The position numbers and the translations under genes are program-made. Shown here one piece after another: positions 26,471 to 34,391 of a DNA stretch of 55,118 nucleotides. The notes under the pieces are model-generated. The model was not told where the DNA came from, did no database searches, and worked only from the letters and a program-made list of their open reading frames with translations. Position 1 is the first letter of the stretch; the number at the start of each line of letters is the position of its first letter. The stretch comes from Gemmatimonadales bacterium (GTDB lineage: Bacteria; Gemmatimonadota; Gemmatimonadetes; Gemmatimonadales; GWC2-71-9): assembly GCA_011772755.1 (NCBI GenBank), contig WVYX01000295.1:1096-56213 (forward strand), in the 5' to 3' direction.

Positions 26471-27840
26471 TGCAGGAACGGCCGAGCATCCTCGTCATTG
26501 ACGACGAGTCGGGTATCCTCGATACCCTGCGGATCCTCCTCAGGAAATCGGGCTTCCAACCGGAGACGGCGCAGGGAGGTAAGGCGGGACTCGAGGCGAT
26601 GCGATCCCTCAGCCCAGACATCGTGCTGGCTGATATCCGGATGCCCCAGGTCTCGGGGATCGACGTCCTGGCCGCAGCCCGGGACCAAGACCCTGAGATG
26701 CCCGTGATCCTGATGACGGCGCAGGCGTCCCTGCAGTCGGCCATTCAGGCGGTGAATGAGGGTGCCTTCTACTACATCCAGAAGCCGTTCTCCAACGACG
26801 ATCTCGTGGCTATCTGTCGGCGCGCGGCCGAATACCGGGCGCTACGATCGGAGAACAAGCACCTCAGGTGGGAGATCCGCCGCAGGGATCGGGCGACGGC
26901 GGTCACGCCCATCGGAAAGGCCAAGTGCTTCACGGACGTTCTGGCCCTTGCCGAACAGGTAGCGCCCACCGAGTCGACGGTGCTCATCCAGGGGGAAAGC
27001 GGTACCGGCAAAGAGGTGGTCGCCCGCTACATCCACGAGCTCTCTGAGCGTAGTGCAGGTCCATTCTTCTCTATCAATTGCGGGGCTTTGCCGGAGAGCC
27101 TGCTGGAGTCGGAGCTGTTCGGCCACGTGAAGGGGTCGTTCACGGGCGCCGTGCGGGACAAGCAGGGGATGTTCGCGGCGGCGCGGGCGGGGACCTTCTT
27201 CCTCGACGAGATCGCCGAGATGAAGCCGTCGACGCAGGTGAAGTTGCTCCGGGTGCTGCAGGAGCGCGAAGCCCTGCCGGTGGGAGGCACGGAGCCGATC
27301 CGCGTGGACGTGCGGGTGATCGCGGCTACCAACCGGGACCTGGACGAGGAGCTGCGGCGGGGGAGCTTCCGCTCGGACCTGTACTATCGGCTGAACGTGA
27401 TCGCGCTGCACTTGCCGCCGCTCAGGGACCGCCGGGAGGACATCCCGTTGCTGAGCGAGTCGTTTCTTCGCCGCATTACGGAAGCTCGCGGGGAGGCCCC
27501 GAAGTCGCTTGCTGCCGCTACCCTGGACGCCGTCATGGCGTACGACTGGCCCGGTAACGTGCGGGAGCTGGAAAACGCCTTGGAGCACGCGGTAATTCTG
27601 AGCCACGGCGACTTTGTGGAGGCGGCAGCGCTGCCCGAACGGGTCACCGCGCGCAAAGCGGAGCCGCTGGTTGCCGAAGGGGTGCCGCAGAACCCTACAC
27701 TGGAGACCATCGAGCGCGCCTACATCCTGTGGGTGCTTCAGGCGGAAGGCGGGAACAAGACGCGGACCGCCGAAGTCCTCGGTATCGATCCTTCGACGCT
27801 GTATCGCAAGCTCGCACGGTACGATGCTGACGCGATCTAA
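26470..27840 (+). CDS. pilR: PilR-like sigma-54-dependent response regulator
   Basis: 456 residues. A receiver domain (6-120; phospho-acceptor D55 in LADIRMP, T83, K105) is followed by a AAA+ domain with Walker A GESGTGKE (175-182), the sigma-54 contact loop GSFTGA (222-227, a common variant of GAFTGA) and Walker B FFLDEI (243-248). A Fis-type helix-turn-helix lies at the C-terminus (GNKTRTAEVLGIDPSTLYRK, about 430-449). It should activate sigma-54 promoters; one strong candidate lies before pilA1 about 8.6 kb downstream. ATG 26470 is preferred to GTG 26467. The start of the following GT2 gene lies inside its last codons. Confidence 0.92.
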   Translation: MQERPSILVIDDESGILDTLRILLRKSGFQPETAQGGKAGLEAMRSLSPDIVLADIRMPQVSGIDVLAAARDQDPEMPVILMTAQASLQSAIQAVNEGAFYYIQKPFSNDDLVAICRRAAEYRALRSENKHLRWEIRRRDRATAVTPIGKAKCFTDVLALAEQVAPTESTVLIQGESGTGKEVVARYIHELSERSAGPFFSINCGALPESLLESELFGHVKGSFTGAVRDKQGMFAAARAGTFFLDEIAEMKPSTQVKLLRVLQEREALPVGGTEPIRVDVRVIAATNRDLDEELRRGSFRSDLYYRLNVIALHLPPLRDRREDIPLLSESFLRRITEARGEAPKSLAAATLDAVMAYDWPGNVRELENALEHAVILSHGDFVEAAALPERVTARKAEPLVAEGVPQNPTLETIERAYILWVLQAEGGNKTRTAEVLGIDPSTLYRKLARYDADAI

Positions 27841-28588
27841 GCAGGCCTTCCGCGCTGCTGCGCTCCCGAGCGACTGGAACGACTTGGTCGTGACCGTGGT
27901 CATGCCGGCGTACAACGAGGAGGCCACCATTGAGGAAGGGGTACAGCGCGTCCGCCGGGTACCGCTCAATGTCGAGATCGTAGCGGTCAATGACGCCTCC
28001 CGTGACCGCACGGGTGAGGTGCTGGACCGTCTCAAACAGGACGGTCTCGTCGATAAAGTCATCCACCAGCCCAAGAACAAGGGAAAGGGCGCGGCGGTGC
28101 GGGCCGGAATCAACGCGGCCGGCGGTGATGTGATAGTGATTCAAGACGCCGATCTCGAGTACGATCCGATGGAGTACCCGGTGCTCCTGGAGCCGATCCG
28201 TCTCAACAAGGCTGATGCCGTTTTCGGGTCTCGCTTTCAGTCGGGGCCCCGACGTGTCCTGTACTTCTGGCACTCGGTGGGCAACCGGTTTCTCACCCTG
28301 CTCTCCAACATGCTCACCGATCTGAACCTCACGGACATGGAAACCTGCTACAAGATGGTGCGAGCCGATCTCCTGAAATCGCTCCCCTTGGTGTCCAATC
28401 GGTTTGGCTTCGAGCCGGAGGTCACTGCGCGTCTGGCGAGGGCCGGGGCGCGAATCTGGGAAGTGCCGATCAGCTACAGCGGTCGCACGTACGCTGAGGG
28501 GAAGAAGATTGATTGGCGCGACGGGCTCGCCGCGTTGTGGCACATCCTCCGTTTCAATCTGTTCTCCGGTAACCGGGTGCGGCGGTAG
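27824..28588 (+). CDS. GT2 glycosyltransferase, polyprenyl-phosphate mannose synthase-like
   Basis: 254 residues, a single soluble GT-A domain of the DPM1-like GT2 group. VMPAYNEEATIEEGV (26-40) is the nucleotide-binding strand, VNDASRD (55-61) and the DAD triad (108-110, in VIQDADLEYDP) bind the sugar nucleotide and metal, and FGSRF, RFGFEPEVTARLAR and the tail YAEGKKIDWRDGLAALWHI are typical of this group. Such enzymes move mannose or glucose from the nucleotide to polyprenyl phosphate on the cytoplasmic face, the donor used by GT-C enzymes. The ATG at 27824 lies 17 bases inside pilR, so the gene is coupled to pilSR; this suggests donor supply for pilin modification. No separate ribosome binding site is visible. 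The exact sugar is unknown. Confidence 0.82.
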   Translation: MLTRSKQAFRAAALPSDWNDLVVTVVMPAYNEEATIEEGVQRVRRVPLNVEIVAVNDASRDRTGEVLDRLKQDGLVDKVIHQPKNKGKGAAVRAGINAAGGDVIVIQDADLEYDPMEYPVLLEPIRLNKADAVFGSRFQSGPRRVLYFWHSVGNRFLTLLSNMLTDLNLTDMETCYKMVRADLLKSLPLVSNRFGFEPEVTARLARAGARIWEVPISYSGRTYAEGKKIDWRDGLAALWHILRFNLFSGNRVRR

Positions 28589-29053
28589 GCCGGCGAGCCG
28601 CGCAAAGCCTGTCCGTGCCGCAACTGCGTCACATTGCACATGCCCAATGCATTCTGCATGGGCGGCTGCCATGCGATCGGGGTCGTCACGCCGAGCATGT
28701 CGCTGGCTGCCGGGCCCAGAGCTTTCGCGCACCGCATGCTGCGGCTGGCACCAACCTTGCGCAGTGACTGTCCCCGGGACCGGCGGGATTACCGGGGCGT
28801 TGGCCAGCCCTGTGCAGAATGAGTCGTCGGCTCCCTCGGCGCAGCCGTCCCGACATGTCCGCTTCCGCAGAGGTGTGCGAATGACGGGGTCACTGGCACG
28901 GATGGGAGATCGTTGGCCCAGCGTCGCGCGACTTGTTGGCTATTCGTTCCTGGGCCTCTTCCTCGAGCTCCGGCTCGCCGGACGACCGCTGCCGACGCCT
29001 GCTCAGGTCCCGACTCAGTGAGGTCCGCTTCGCAGGCGGGGCACCCAACGGTC
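28589..29053. other. 465-base region without a confident gene, between GT2 and the first GT39 gene
   Basis: A hairpin GCCCAATGCA (28642-28651) / TGCATGGGC (28655-28663), 9 bp with one bulge and a 3-base loop, starts 53 bases after the GT2 stop, without a T-run. A 46-codon ORF at 28881-29021 starts MTGSLARMGDRWPSVARLVG, has a central hydrophobic stretch (VGYSFLGLFLEL) and a good ribosome binding site AGAGG 7 bases before its ATG; it may be a small membrane peptide or chance. I see no recognisable remnants of a larger gene. A promoter for the glycosyltransferase cassette may lie here, but I could not pick one. Confidence 0.4.
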
Positions 29054-31048
29054 ATGGCGGCGGTGGCGCGTGCCCTCCCTCGCTGGCTTTGGTGGGGGGT
29101 CGGCGCTGCGCTGGTTCTGCTGGCCGCGCTCCCGCTATCGGCGTGGCTCGGGGGGCACGACCCAGGTCCGCTCTGGGCGCCGCACGTGGAGGCTTGGGTG
29201 CTCGGGCTGGTCGTCGTGGTGGTGGTCGGCATCCTGGGTGGGCGCCTGGCCTGTCGGCTGCTTCCTACGGGTTTTCCGTGGCCCGACGTGAATGGGCCTG
29301 CACTGGCGGCTGTGCTGGCAGCCGGGCTCACGGCGCTCTCGGCCTGGGTAATGCACTCGGTGTTCGCCGGCAACCCACACCTTGTGGATGAGATGGCCCA
29401 GCTCTTCCACGCGCGGGTCTTTGCGGGTGGACGGCTCGCGGCGCCCGTGCCCCAACCGGCCGACGCCTTCCTAATCACCCACACGTGGATCACTGACGCT
29501 GGTTGGGTATCACAATACCCGCCTGGCCAGACGATTCTATTCGCCGTGGGTCTCCTCACGCATGCCGAGTGGTTGGTGAATCCTCTCCTGGGCGGAGTGA
29601 GTGCAATTCTGGTCTATGTAGCAGCGCGAGGGCTCTACGGAGACAGAACGGCGAAGGCAGCGGTGTTCCTGTGGGCTGCGTCAGCCTGGGTGATGTTCAT
29701 GTCTGGGACCTATATGAACCATGTGGGTGCCGTCACGTACGCCCTCGTGGCGTGGGCAGCGCTCTGGGGACCACGGCGGCTGCGGCTTGCCCACGTGGTC
29801 GCCGCCGGGCTCGCGTTGGGCGCGGCGACGGCCACGCGGCCCCTCGACGGCATAGCCGCGGCTCTTCCGGTGTTGGCTTGGCTTGCGGTAAGACGTGAGT
29901 GGCGCTGGTTGCCATCGCTGGCGCTTGGCGGGCTACCGGTCGCGGTGGCGTGGGGCTACATCAACTGGCGGATGTACGGACACCCGCTGACCCTCGGCTA
30001 CACGGCCATGTATGGACCCGAGCACGGGCTCGGGTTTCACACCGACCCCTGGGGCTTGCCCTTCACTCCGCTCATTGCGCTGAGCAACGCCGCCGCTGCG
30101 GTCCGGAGGCTCAACATCTATCTGTTCGAATGGCCTCTACCGGCTTTGCTGCCCCTCATCCTGTGGGCGGTTTTCGCACGGCACCGGCACGTTGGTGACA
30201 TCGTCGTAGCGATCGGGATCCTGGCGGCACCGCTGCTCTATTTCTTCTACTGGCATTCGGGGTTCTATCCGGGTCCGCGGTTCTACTACGCTGCCGCCCC
30301 GATGTTGGTGATCGCCACTGCCCGGGCGTGGCGTTGGGGGTGGACTGTGGCCCGGCGGAAGCGGTCGAATCACGTCCGCTGGGACGTCACCCTCGCGACA
30401 GCGGCCGTGGTCGCCTTCGTCTGGGGATGGGTGACCCTGCTTCCGGCTCGATGGGACATCTACCGCAGCGGGCTGAGTTCGCTCAAGCATCATCCCGAGC
30501 GGCTGCTGAAGCAGCGCGGCGTCAGCCAGGCGCTTGTCATCATTCCAGAGAGCTGGGGGAGTCGCATTGTCACCGGTCTCTGGCGCCTTGGTGCGCCGCC
30601 GGGGTTGGTGGAAATCGCGTACCGCCGCCTGGACTCGTGTGACCTCTACCAGTTCGGCGAGAGCGCGCGCCGAAGCGGGCTGGGACGCCGCGCGATCATC
30701 GACAGTCTCGAGCACCTCATCGAGACCCGGCAGCCTGCGCCCCTGGTCCCGGACTGGCCCGACTGGACCCTGCGCTTGGCGCCGCGCGATTCGATCCCGG
30801 AGGACTGCCGGCTTGAAATGGAGCGCGATCTGGGTGGCTTCACCCTGTATGGCAACCACGCTTGGCGAAACGCGCTCACCCTCGATACGGGCATAGTGTT
30901 CGCTCGCGATCTGTACGAGCGGAATGAGGAGCTGTTTGCCCGGTACCCAGGCTGGGAAGTGTGGCGCTTCGCCCCTCGGGGCGGCCCCGATGCGCCGCCG
31001 GAGCTGGAGCAGATCCGGCCCCGCAACCGCGCTGCAATCGGACCATGA
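29054..31048 (+). CDS. GT39-like membrane glycosyltransferase (GT-C fold)
   Basis: 664 residues. ATG 29054 (MAAVARALPRWLWWGVG) starts just before the first helix; an upstream start at 28913 would add 47 unlikely residues. About eleven hydrophobic segments lie within residues 8-470, then a soluble C-terminal region of about 190 residues. The first extracytoplasmic loop carries NPHLVDEMAQLFHAR with the acidic D-E pair expected for catalysis in GT39/ArnT-like enzymes, and YPPGQTILFAVG follows. Such enzymes move a sugar from polyprenyl phosphate to protein or lipid in the periplasm. It overlaps the next gene as ATGA. Acceptor and sugar are not known; the position next to pilA suggests pilin or a pilus-linked glycan. 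Confidence 0.75.
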   Translation: MAAVARALPRWLWWGVGAALVLLAALPLSAWLGGHDPGPLWAPHVEAWVLGLVVVVVVGILGGRLACRLLPTGFPWPDVNGPALAAVLAAGLTALSAWVMHSVFAGNPHLVDEMAQLFHARVFAGGRLAAPVPQPADAFLITHTWITDAGWVSQYPPGQTILFAVGLLTHAEWLVNPLLGGVSAILVYVAARGLYGDRTAKAAVFLWAASAWVMFMSGTYMNHVGAVTYALVAWAALWGPRRLRLAHVVAAGLALGAATATRPLDGIAAALPVLAWLAVRREWRWLPSLALGGLPVAVAWGYINWRMYGHPLTLGYTAMYGPEHGLGFHTDPWGLPFTPLIALSNAAAAVRRLNIYLFEWPLPALLPLILWAVFARHRHVGDIVVAIGILAAPLLYFFYWHSGFYPGPRFYYAAAPMLVIATARAWRWGWTVARRKRSNHVRWDVTLATAAVVAFVWGWVTLLPARWDIYRSGLSSLKHHPERLLKQRGVSQALVIIPESWGSRIVTGLWRLGAPPGLVEIAYRRLDSCDLYQFGESARRSGLGRRAIIDSLEHLIETRQPAPLVPDWPDWTLRLAPRDSIPEDCRLEMERDLGGFTLYGNHAWRNALTLDTGIVFARDLYERNEELFARYPGWEVWRFAPRGGPDAPPELEQIRPRNRAAIGP

Positions 31049-32895
31049 GCGATCGCGCGCCGTCGCTCCGAATGGCTCCCGGCGACCGGTGGGGGCTTGC
31101 CGCTTCAGCGCTGTTGGCGTTCGGAGCTTACGCGTCCAGCGTGGGGCACGGGTTCGTGTACGACGACCTGCACGTGATTGTCAATAACCCGCTGATCCAT
31201 ACCCTGGCCAACTGGAGTTCCATCCTCGCCTCACCATGGTCGGGCCCGGAACTCTACCGCCCCCTCACGTTGCTGACCCTGGCGCTTGACTGGTCCATCA
31301 GCGGTGGGAACCCCCACGTGTTCCACGCTGCCAATGTCTTGTTCCATTGCGTGGCGACCGGGCTGGTGTTTCTGCTGGTACGGGCATACCTCCCGCCCCT
31401 CGGCGCGACCGCAGCGGCGCTTTGCTTCGCAGTGCACCCGGTGCACGTGGAGGCAGTCGCCAACGTGGTCGGGCGAGCGGAGGTGCTGGCGGCGCTCTTC
31501 GTGGTGGCGGCGGCGCTCGTCTACCGGGCCGACGGGGCCCTGGCGAGGACGCGAGATCGCACCTGGCGGCGGTGGTTGACGTCGTTTGGCACCCTCGGGC
31601 TGCTAGCGCTTGCCCTCGGCTCGAAGGAGATCGCCTTCGCCACGCCCGGCATTTTCTTGATAGTGGACTGGCTCGACGCCAAGCAGGTGGGTACGCGCCC
31701 ATCAGGGCGGCTTGCGAATCACTGGGTGCTGTGGCTCGCCTCCGTCGCGCTGGCGGTCGAGTTCTTGTGGGTCAGACATCTGGTCGTAGGTGACCTGGCT
31801 GGTGTGCATCCGGCACCGGGGATCGAAGGTGAGGGACTGGGCGGTAGGGCGTTGGTGATGGCGCCGGTGGTGCTCGAGTACGTCCGCTTGCTGTTCTTCC
31901 CGCTGGACCTTTCGGCAGACTACTCGCCGGACTTCCTGCGCCCGGTGGCCGCGCTGAAGCCCGGAGCGGTGGTCGGCTTTGCCATGGTTGTGGCCGCGGT
32001 CGCCTTGGCTGTTGCCGTCAGGGACCGAGCGCCGGCTGTCTCGTTTGGCCTCGCCTGGATCGGCGGTACGCTCCTCGTGGTGTCGAACGTGCTGGTCCCC
32101 ACAGGTGTCATCCTTGCGGAGCGATCCATGTACCTCCCCTCGGTGGGCGCCGTCCTGCTGTTCGGCTGGGTGGTGACTTGGGGCGTCACTCGTTGGCGAG
32201 TGGCGACGATCACGGCGGTCACGCTGGCACTGGCTCTCGGCATGGTGCGAACGCTCACCCGCGTCCCGGTCTGGAGAACCCTGGACGGGTTCTTCACACA
32301 GTTGGTGAAGGATGCACCAGGCTCCTATCGGGGCTACTGGGTAGCCAGCGCCTTGGCGTATCAGGCGGCCGATCGCGAGCGGGGTGAGGCGCTGGCGATC
32401 CGCGCCCTTCAGATCCAGCCCGTGTTCGCGAATCTGTGGGAGTATGTGGCTCGGCGATATGAAGAGGACCAACGCTGGCTCGACGCCGGGAACGCGCTGA
32501 ATGCGGGGTTCCGGTTGGACAGCTCACGGCTGGTCACGGCGGCCGAGGCGATGGTGGACTACGTGCGGGCTGGCGCTCTCGACAGCGCTGCCGCCGTCGG
32601 GCGTCGTGCCCGGCGGCTCGATCCTCACGACTTTCGCGTGAAGATCGCCATGTCCGACCTGGCACTTGCCCGGGGCCGTCCGCTCGAGGCCATGACGTTG
32701 CGGCGGCAGGTGGCATGGCGGTTTCCCGGCGCGTGGCAGTACTGGCTCCTCACAGCGCGAGCCGCGGTGCAGGCCAGCTTCTGCCCGGAGGTGGGGCGCT
32801 CGCTGGCACGCCTGCGGGCGCTCAAGCCTGATCTACCGGAGCTGGCAGCGCTGGATGGAGAGGCGAGGGAGGCGGGGTGTCTGCCGGCCAAGTGA
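31045..32895 (+). CDS. TMTC-like membrane protein with C-terminal TPR-type repeats (first paralogue)
   Basis: 616 residues. About ten hydrophobic segments (15-430) and a C-terminal helical repeat region of TPR type (about 440-610). GFVYDDLHVIVNNPLI near residue 39 is the acidic-pair loop, and ALDWSISGGNPHVFHAANVL with HPVHVEAVANVVGRAEVLAA match the conserved blocks of TMTC proteins, which in animals are O-mannosyltransferases of cadherins using dolichol-phosphate mannose. ATG 31045 overlaps the preceding stop (ATGA); an earlier in-frame ATG (30961) lies inside the GT39 gene and is rejected. Its paralogue, of exactly the same length, is two genes downstream. A role in glycosylating exported protein is inferred from family and neighbours. 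Confidence 0.8.
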   Translation: MSDRAPSLRMAPGDRWGLAASALLAFGAYASSVGHGFVYDDLHVIVNNPLIHTLANWSSILASPWSGPELYRPLTLLTLALDWSISGGNPHVFHAANVLFHCVATGLVFLLVRAYLPPLGATAAALCFAVHPVHVEAVANVVGRAEVLAALFVVAAALVYRADGALARTRDRTWRRWLTSFGTLGLLALALGSKEIAFATPGIFLIVDWLDAKQVGTRPSGRLANHWVLWLASVALAVEFLWVRHLVVGDLAGVHPAPGIEGEGLGGRALVMAPVVLEYVRLLFFPLDLSADYSPDFLRPVAALKPGAVVGFAMVVAAVALAVAVRDRAPAVSFGLAWIGGTLLVVSNVLVPTGVILAERSMYLPSVGAVLLFGWVVTWGVTRWRVATITAVTLALALGMVRTLTRVPVWRTLDGFFTQLVKDAPGSYRGYWVASALAYQAADRERGEALAIRALQIQPVFANLWEYVARRYEEDQRWLDAGNALNAGFRLDSSRLVTAAEAMVDYVRAGALDSAAAVGRRARRLDPHDFRVKIAMSDLALARGRPLEAMTLRRQVAWRFPGAWQYWLLTARAAVQASFCPEVGRSLARLRALKPDLPELAALDGEAREAGCLPAK

Positions 32896-34391
32896 ACTGG
32901 CGGGAGCACGCGTGGAGGCTATGGCCCGAGATTCTGGCTTTCGTGGTCTTCGCGGCTGCGATCTGGGCGCAGACCGGAGCGCGGGTCGGTGTGTTCTTCG
33001 ACGACGGCATCTACGTCGTGCTGGCCAAGGCACTGGCGTCGGGCGAGGGCTATCACAACATCCACCTGCCCGGTGCTCCTCCAGCGGTGCACTATCCGTT
33101 CCTGTACCCCGCGGCGCTGAGCCTCCTCTGGCAGGTGTGGCCCTCGTTTCCTTCCAATGTCGCGCTGTTTGGGATCTTCGATTCCGCTGCGCTCGCGCTC
33201 GCGGCCTGGGCGATCGCGAGGCACGCGCGCCGCTGGCAGATTCCGCGGGCAGTGCACTTCGTGGCGCTGCCGGCCGGGTTTCTCGCGTTTCCCCTGCTGA
33301 CGATCGTCGGTGTGCGTTTCTCGGAGCCGATGTTTCTCGCTCTCACGGCTCTAGCAGTGCTCGCTGCTGACCGGGAACAGGTCACCTATCGAGGGGCGGC
33401 ATTGGCGGGTGTTCTCGCGGGGCTGGCGGCCCTGACTCGGACGGCGGGCGTGGCGATCATCGGAGGCATTGCCCTCGCATATTGGTTGCGGCGCCGCCGT
33501 GGCGCGGCCGCACTGGTCGCAGGAGCGGGGGTGCTGATGGTGCTTCCCTGGATCGCGTGGCTGGTGGCGCGTGGCAACGCAATCGACCCCCTACTCGCGG
33601 CCAACTATGGCACCTATCTCGCTGAAGCGCGCCAGGCTGGTGCGGCGGGCTTTCTTGCGGGCGTGAACCCAGGTGTGTTCGCACCGCTAGCACGCCTCTC
33701 CCTGCCAGCAGTGCCGGGATGGCTGTGGTACCCCATGGCGGTGACGCTCGTTGGGATCGTGGTGTGGGGTGCCGTGCTAGTGGCGCGCCGGGTGCCGGCG
33801 TGCGTGATCTCCCTCGGCTGTTATCTGTTGTTGGTGGGGTTGTGGCCGTTTGCGCCGGACCGGTTCGTGTGGATCCTGCTCCCCTGGTTAGCGCTGCTCG
33901 CGCTGGTGGGTGGGGTGGACGCGTGGCGCCGGGGAGGGGCTGCCCAAGGGGTGATTGCAGTGCTGGCCGTTGCCGTGTCGGCTGGATACCTGCCGCGGGA
34001 AGCCATTTCGCTGGGGACTCGGGGCTTCGCCCGGACTGCCGAACGGATCAGCCTGCCGTTTGACCTTCTGGTACCGAGCATTGCTCAAGAGACCCCGGAC
34101 GACGCCGTAGTCGCCGTCGCGGACGAGGCGTTGGTCTACCTCTACACGGGCCGCAAAGCCACCCCGAACCACCTGTTCCGCTGGGAGCGACGGGGCACAG
34201 AGGCGTACTCGACCGACGTCACTATGTCGTACCTATGTGCCAGCGGAGTAACCCACGTTGCCCTCACTGGCCCCAACGCACCTGCCGCTCCGCTGGTGAA
34301 CCAGGGGATCCGCGGGCCCGATCCGCTGCTCACGCGGCTGTTCAGGGTGACCGACGGCCCGGCGCTGTATCGTCTCACATGTCCCAGCTGA
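32877..34391 (+). CDS. GT39-like membrane glycosyltransferase (second)
   Basis: 504 residues, about ten or eleven hydrophobic segments. GVFFDDGIYVVLAKALASG near residue 40 is the first extracytoplasmic loop with an acidic pair, and VGVRFSEPMFLALTALAV is typical of GT39/ArnT-like proteins. The C-terminal 110 residues (VPSIAQETPDDAVVAVADEA onward) form a small soluble domain with a pattern seen after the membrane region in related enzymes. GTG 32877 starts 19 bases inside the preceding TMTC-like gene and the end overlaps the next gene by 13 bases, so the four genes form one coupled unit. The acceptor is unknown. Confidence 0.75.
   Translation: MSAGQVNWREHAWRLWPEILAFVVFAAAIWAQTGARVGVFFDDGIYVVLAKALASGEGYHNIHLPGAPPAVHYPFLYPAALSLLWQVWPSFPSNVALFGIFDSAALALAAWAIARHARRWQIPRAVHFVALPAGFLAFPLLTIVGVRFSEPMFLALTALAVLAADREQVTYRGAALAGVLAGLAALTRTAGVAIIGGIALAYWLRRRRGAAALVAGAGVLMVLPWIAWLVARGNAIDPLLAANYGTYLAEARQAGAAGFLAGVNPGVFAPLARLSLPAVPGWLWYPMAVTLVGIVVWGAVLVARRVPACVISLGCYLLLVGLWPFAPDRFVWILLPWLALLALVGGVDAWRRGGAAQGVIAVLAVAVSAGYLPREAISLGTRGFARTAERISLPFDLLVPSIAQETPDDAVVAVADEALVYLYTGRKATPNHLFRWERRGTEAYSTDVTMSYLCASGVTHVALTGPNAPAAPLVNQGIRGPDPLLTRLFRVTDGPALYRLTCPS

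Noticed and set aside
26842-28113. 423-codon minus-strand ORF opposite pilR and GT2
   Set aside because: It spans two real genes and an overlap; Arg/Pro/His-rich composition typical of a shadow.
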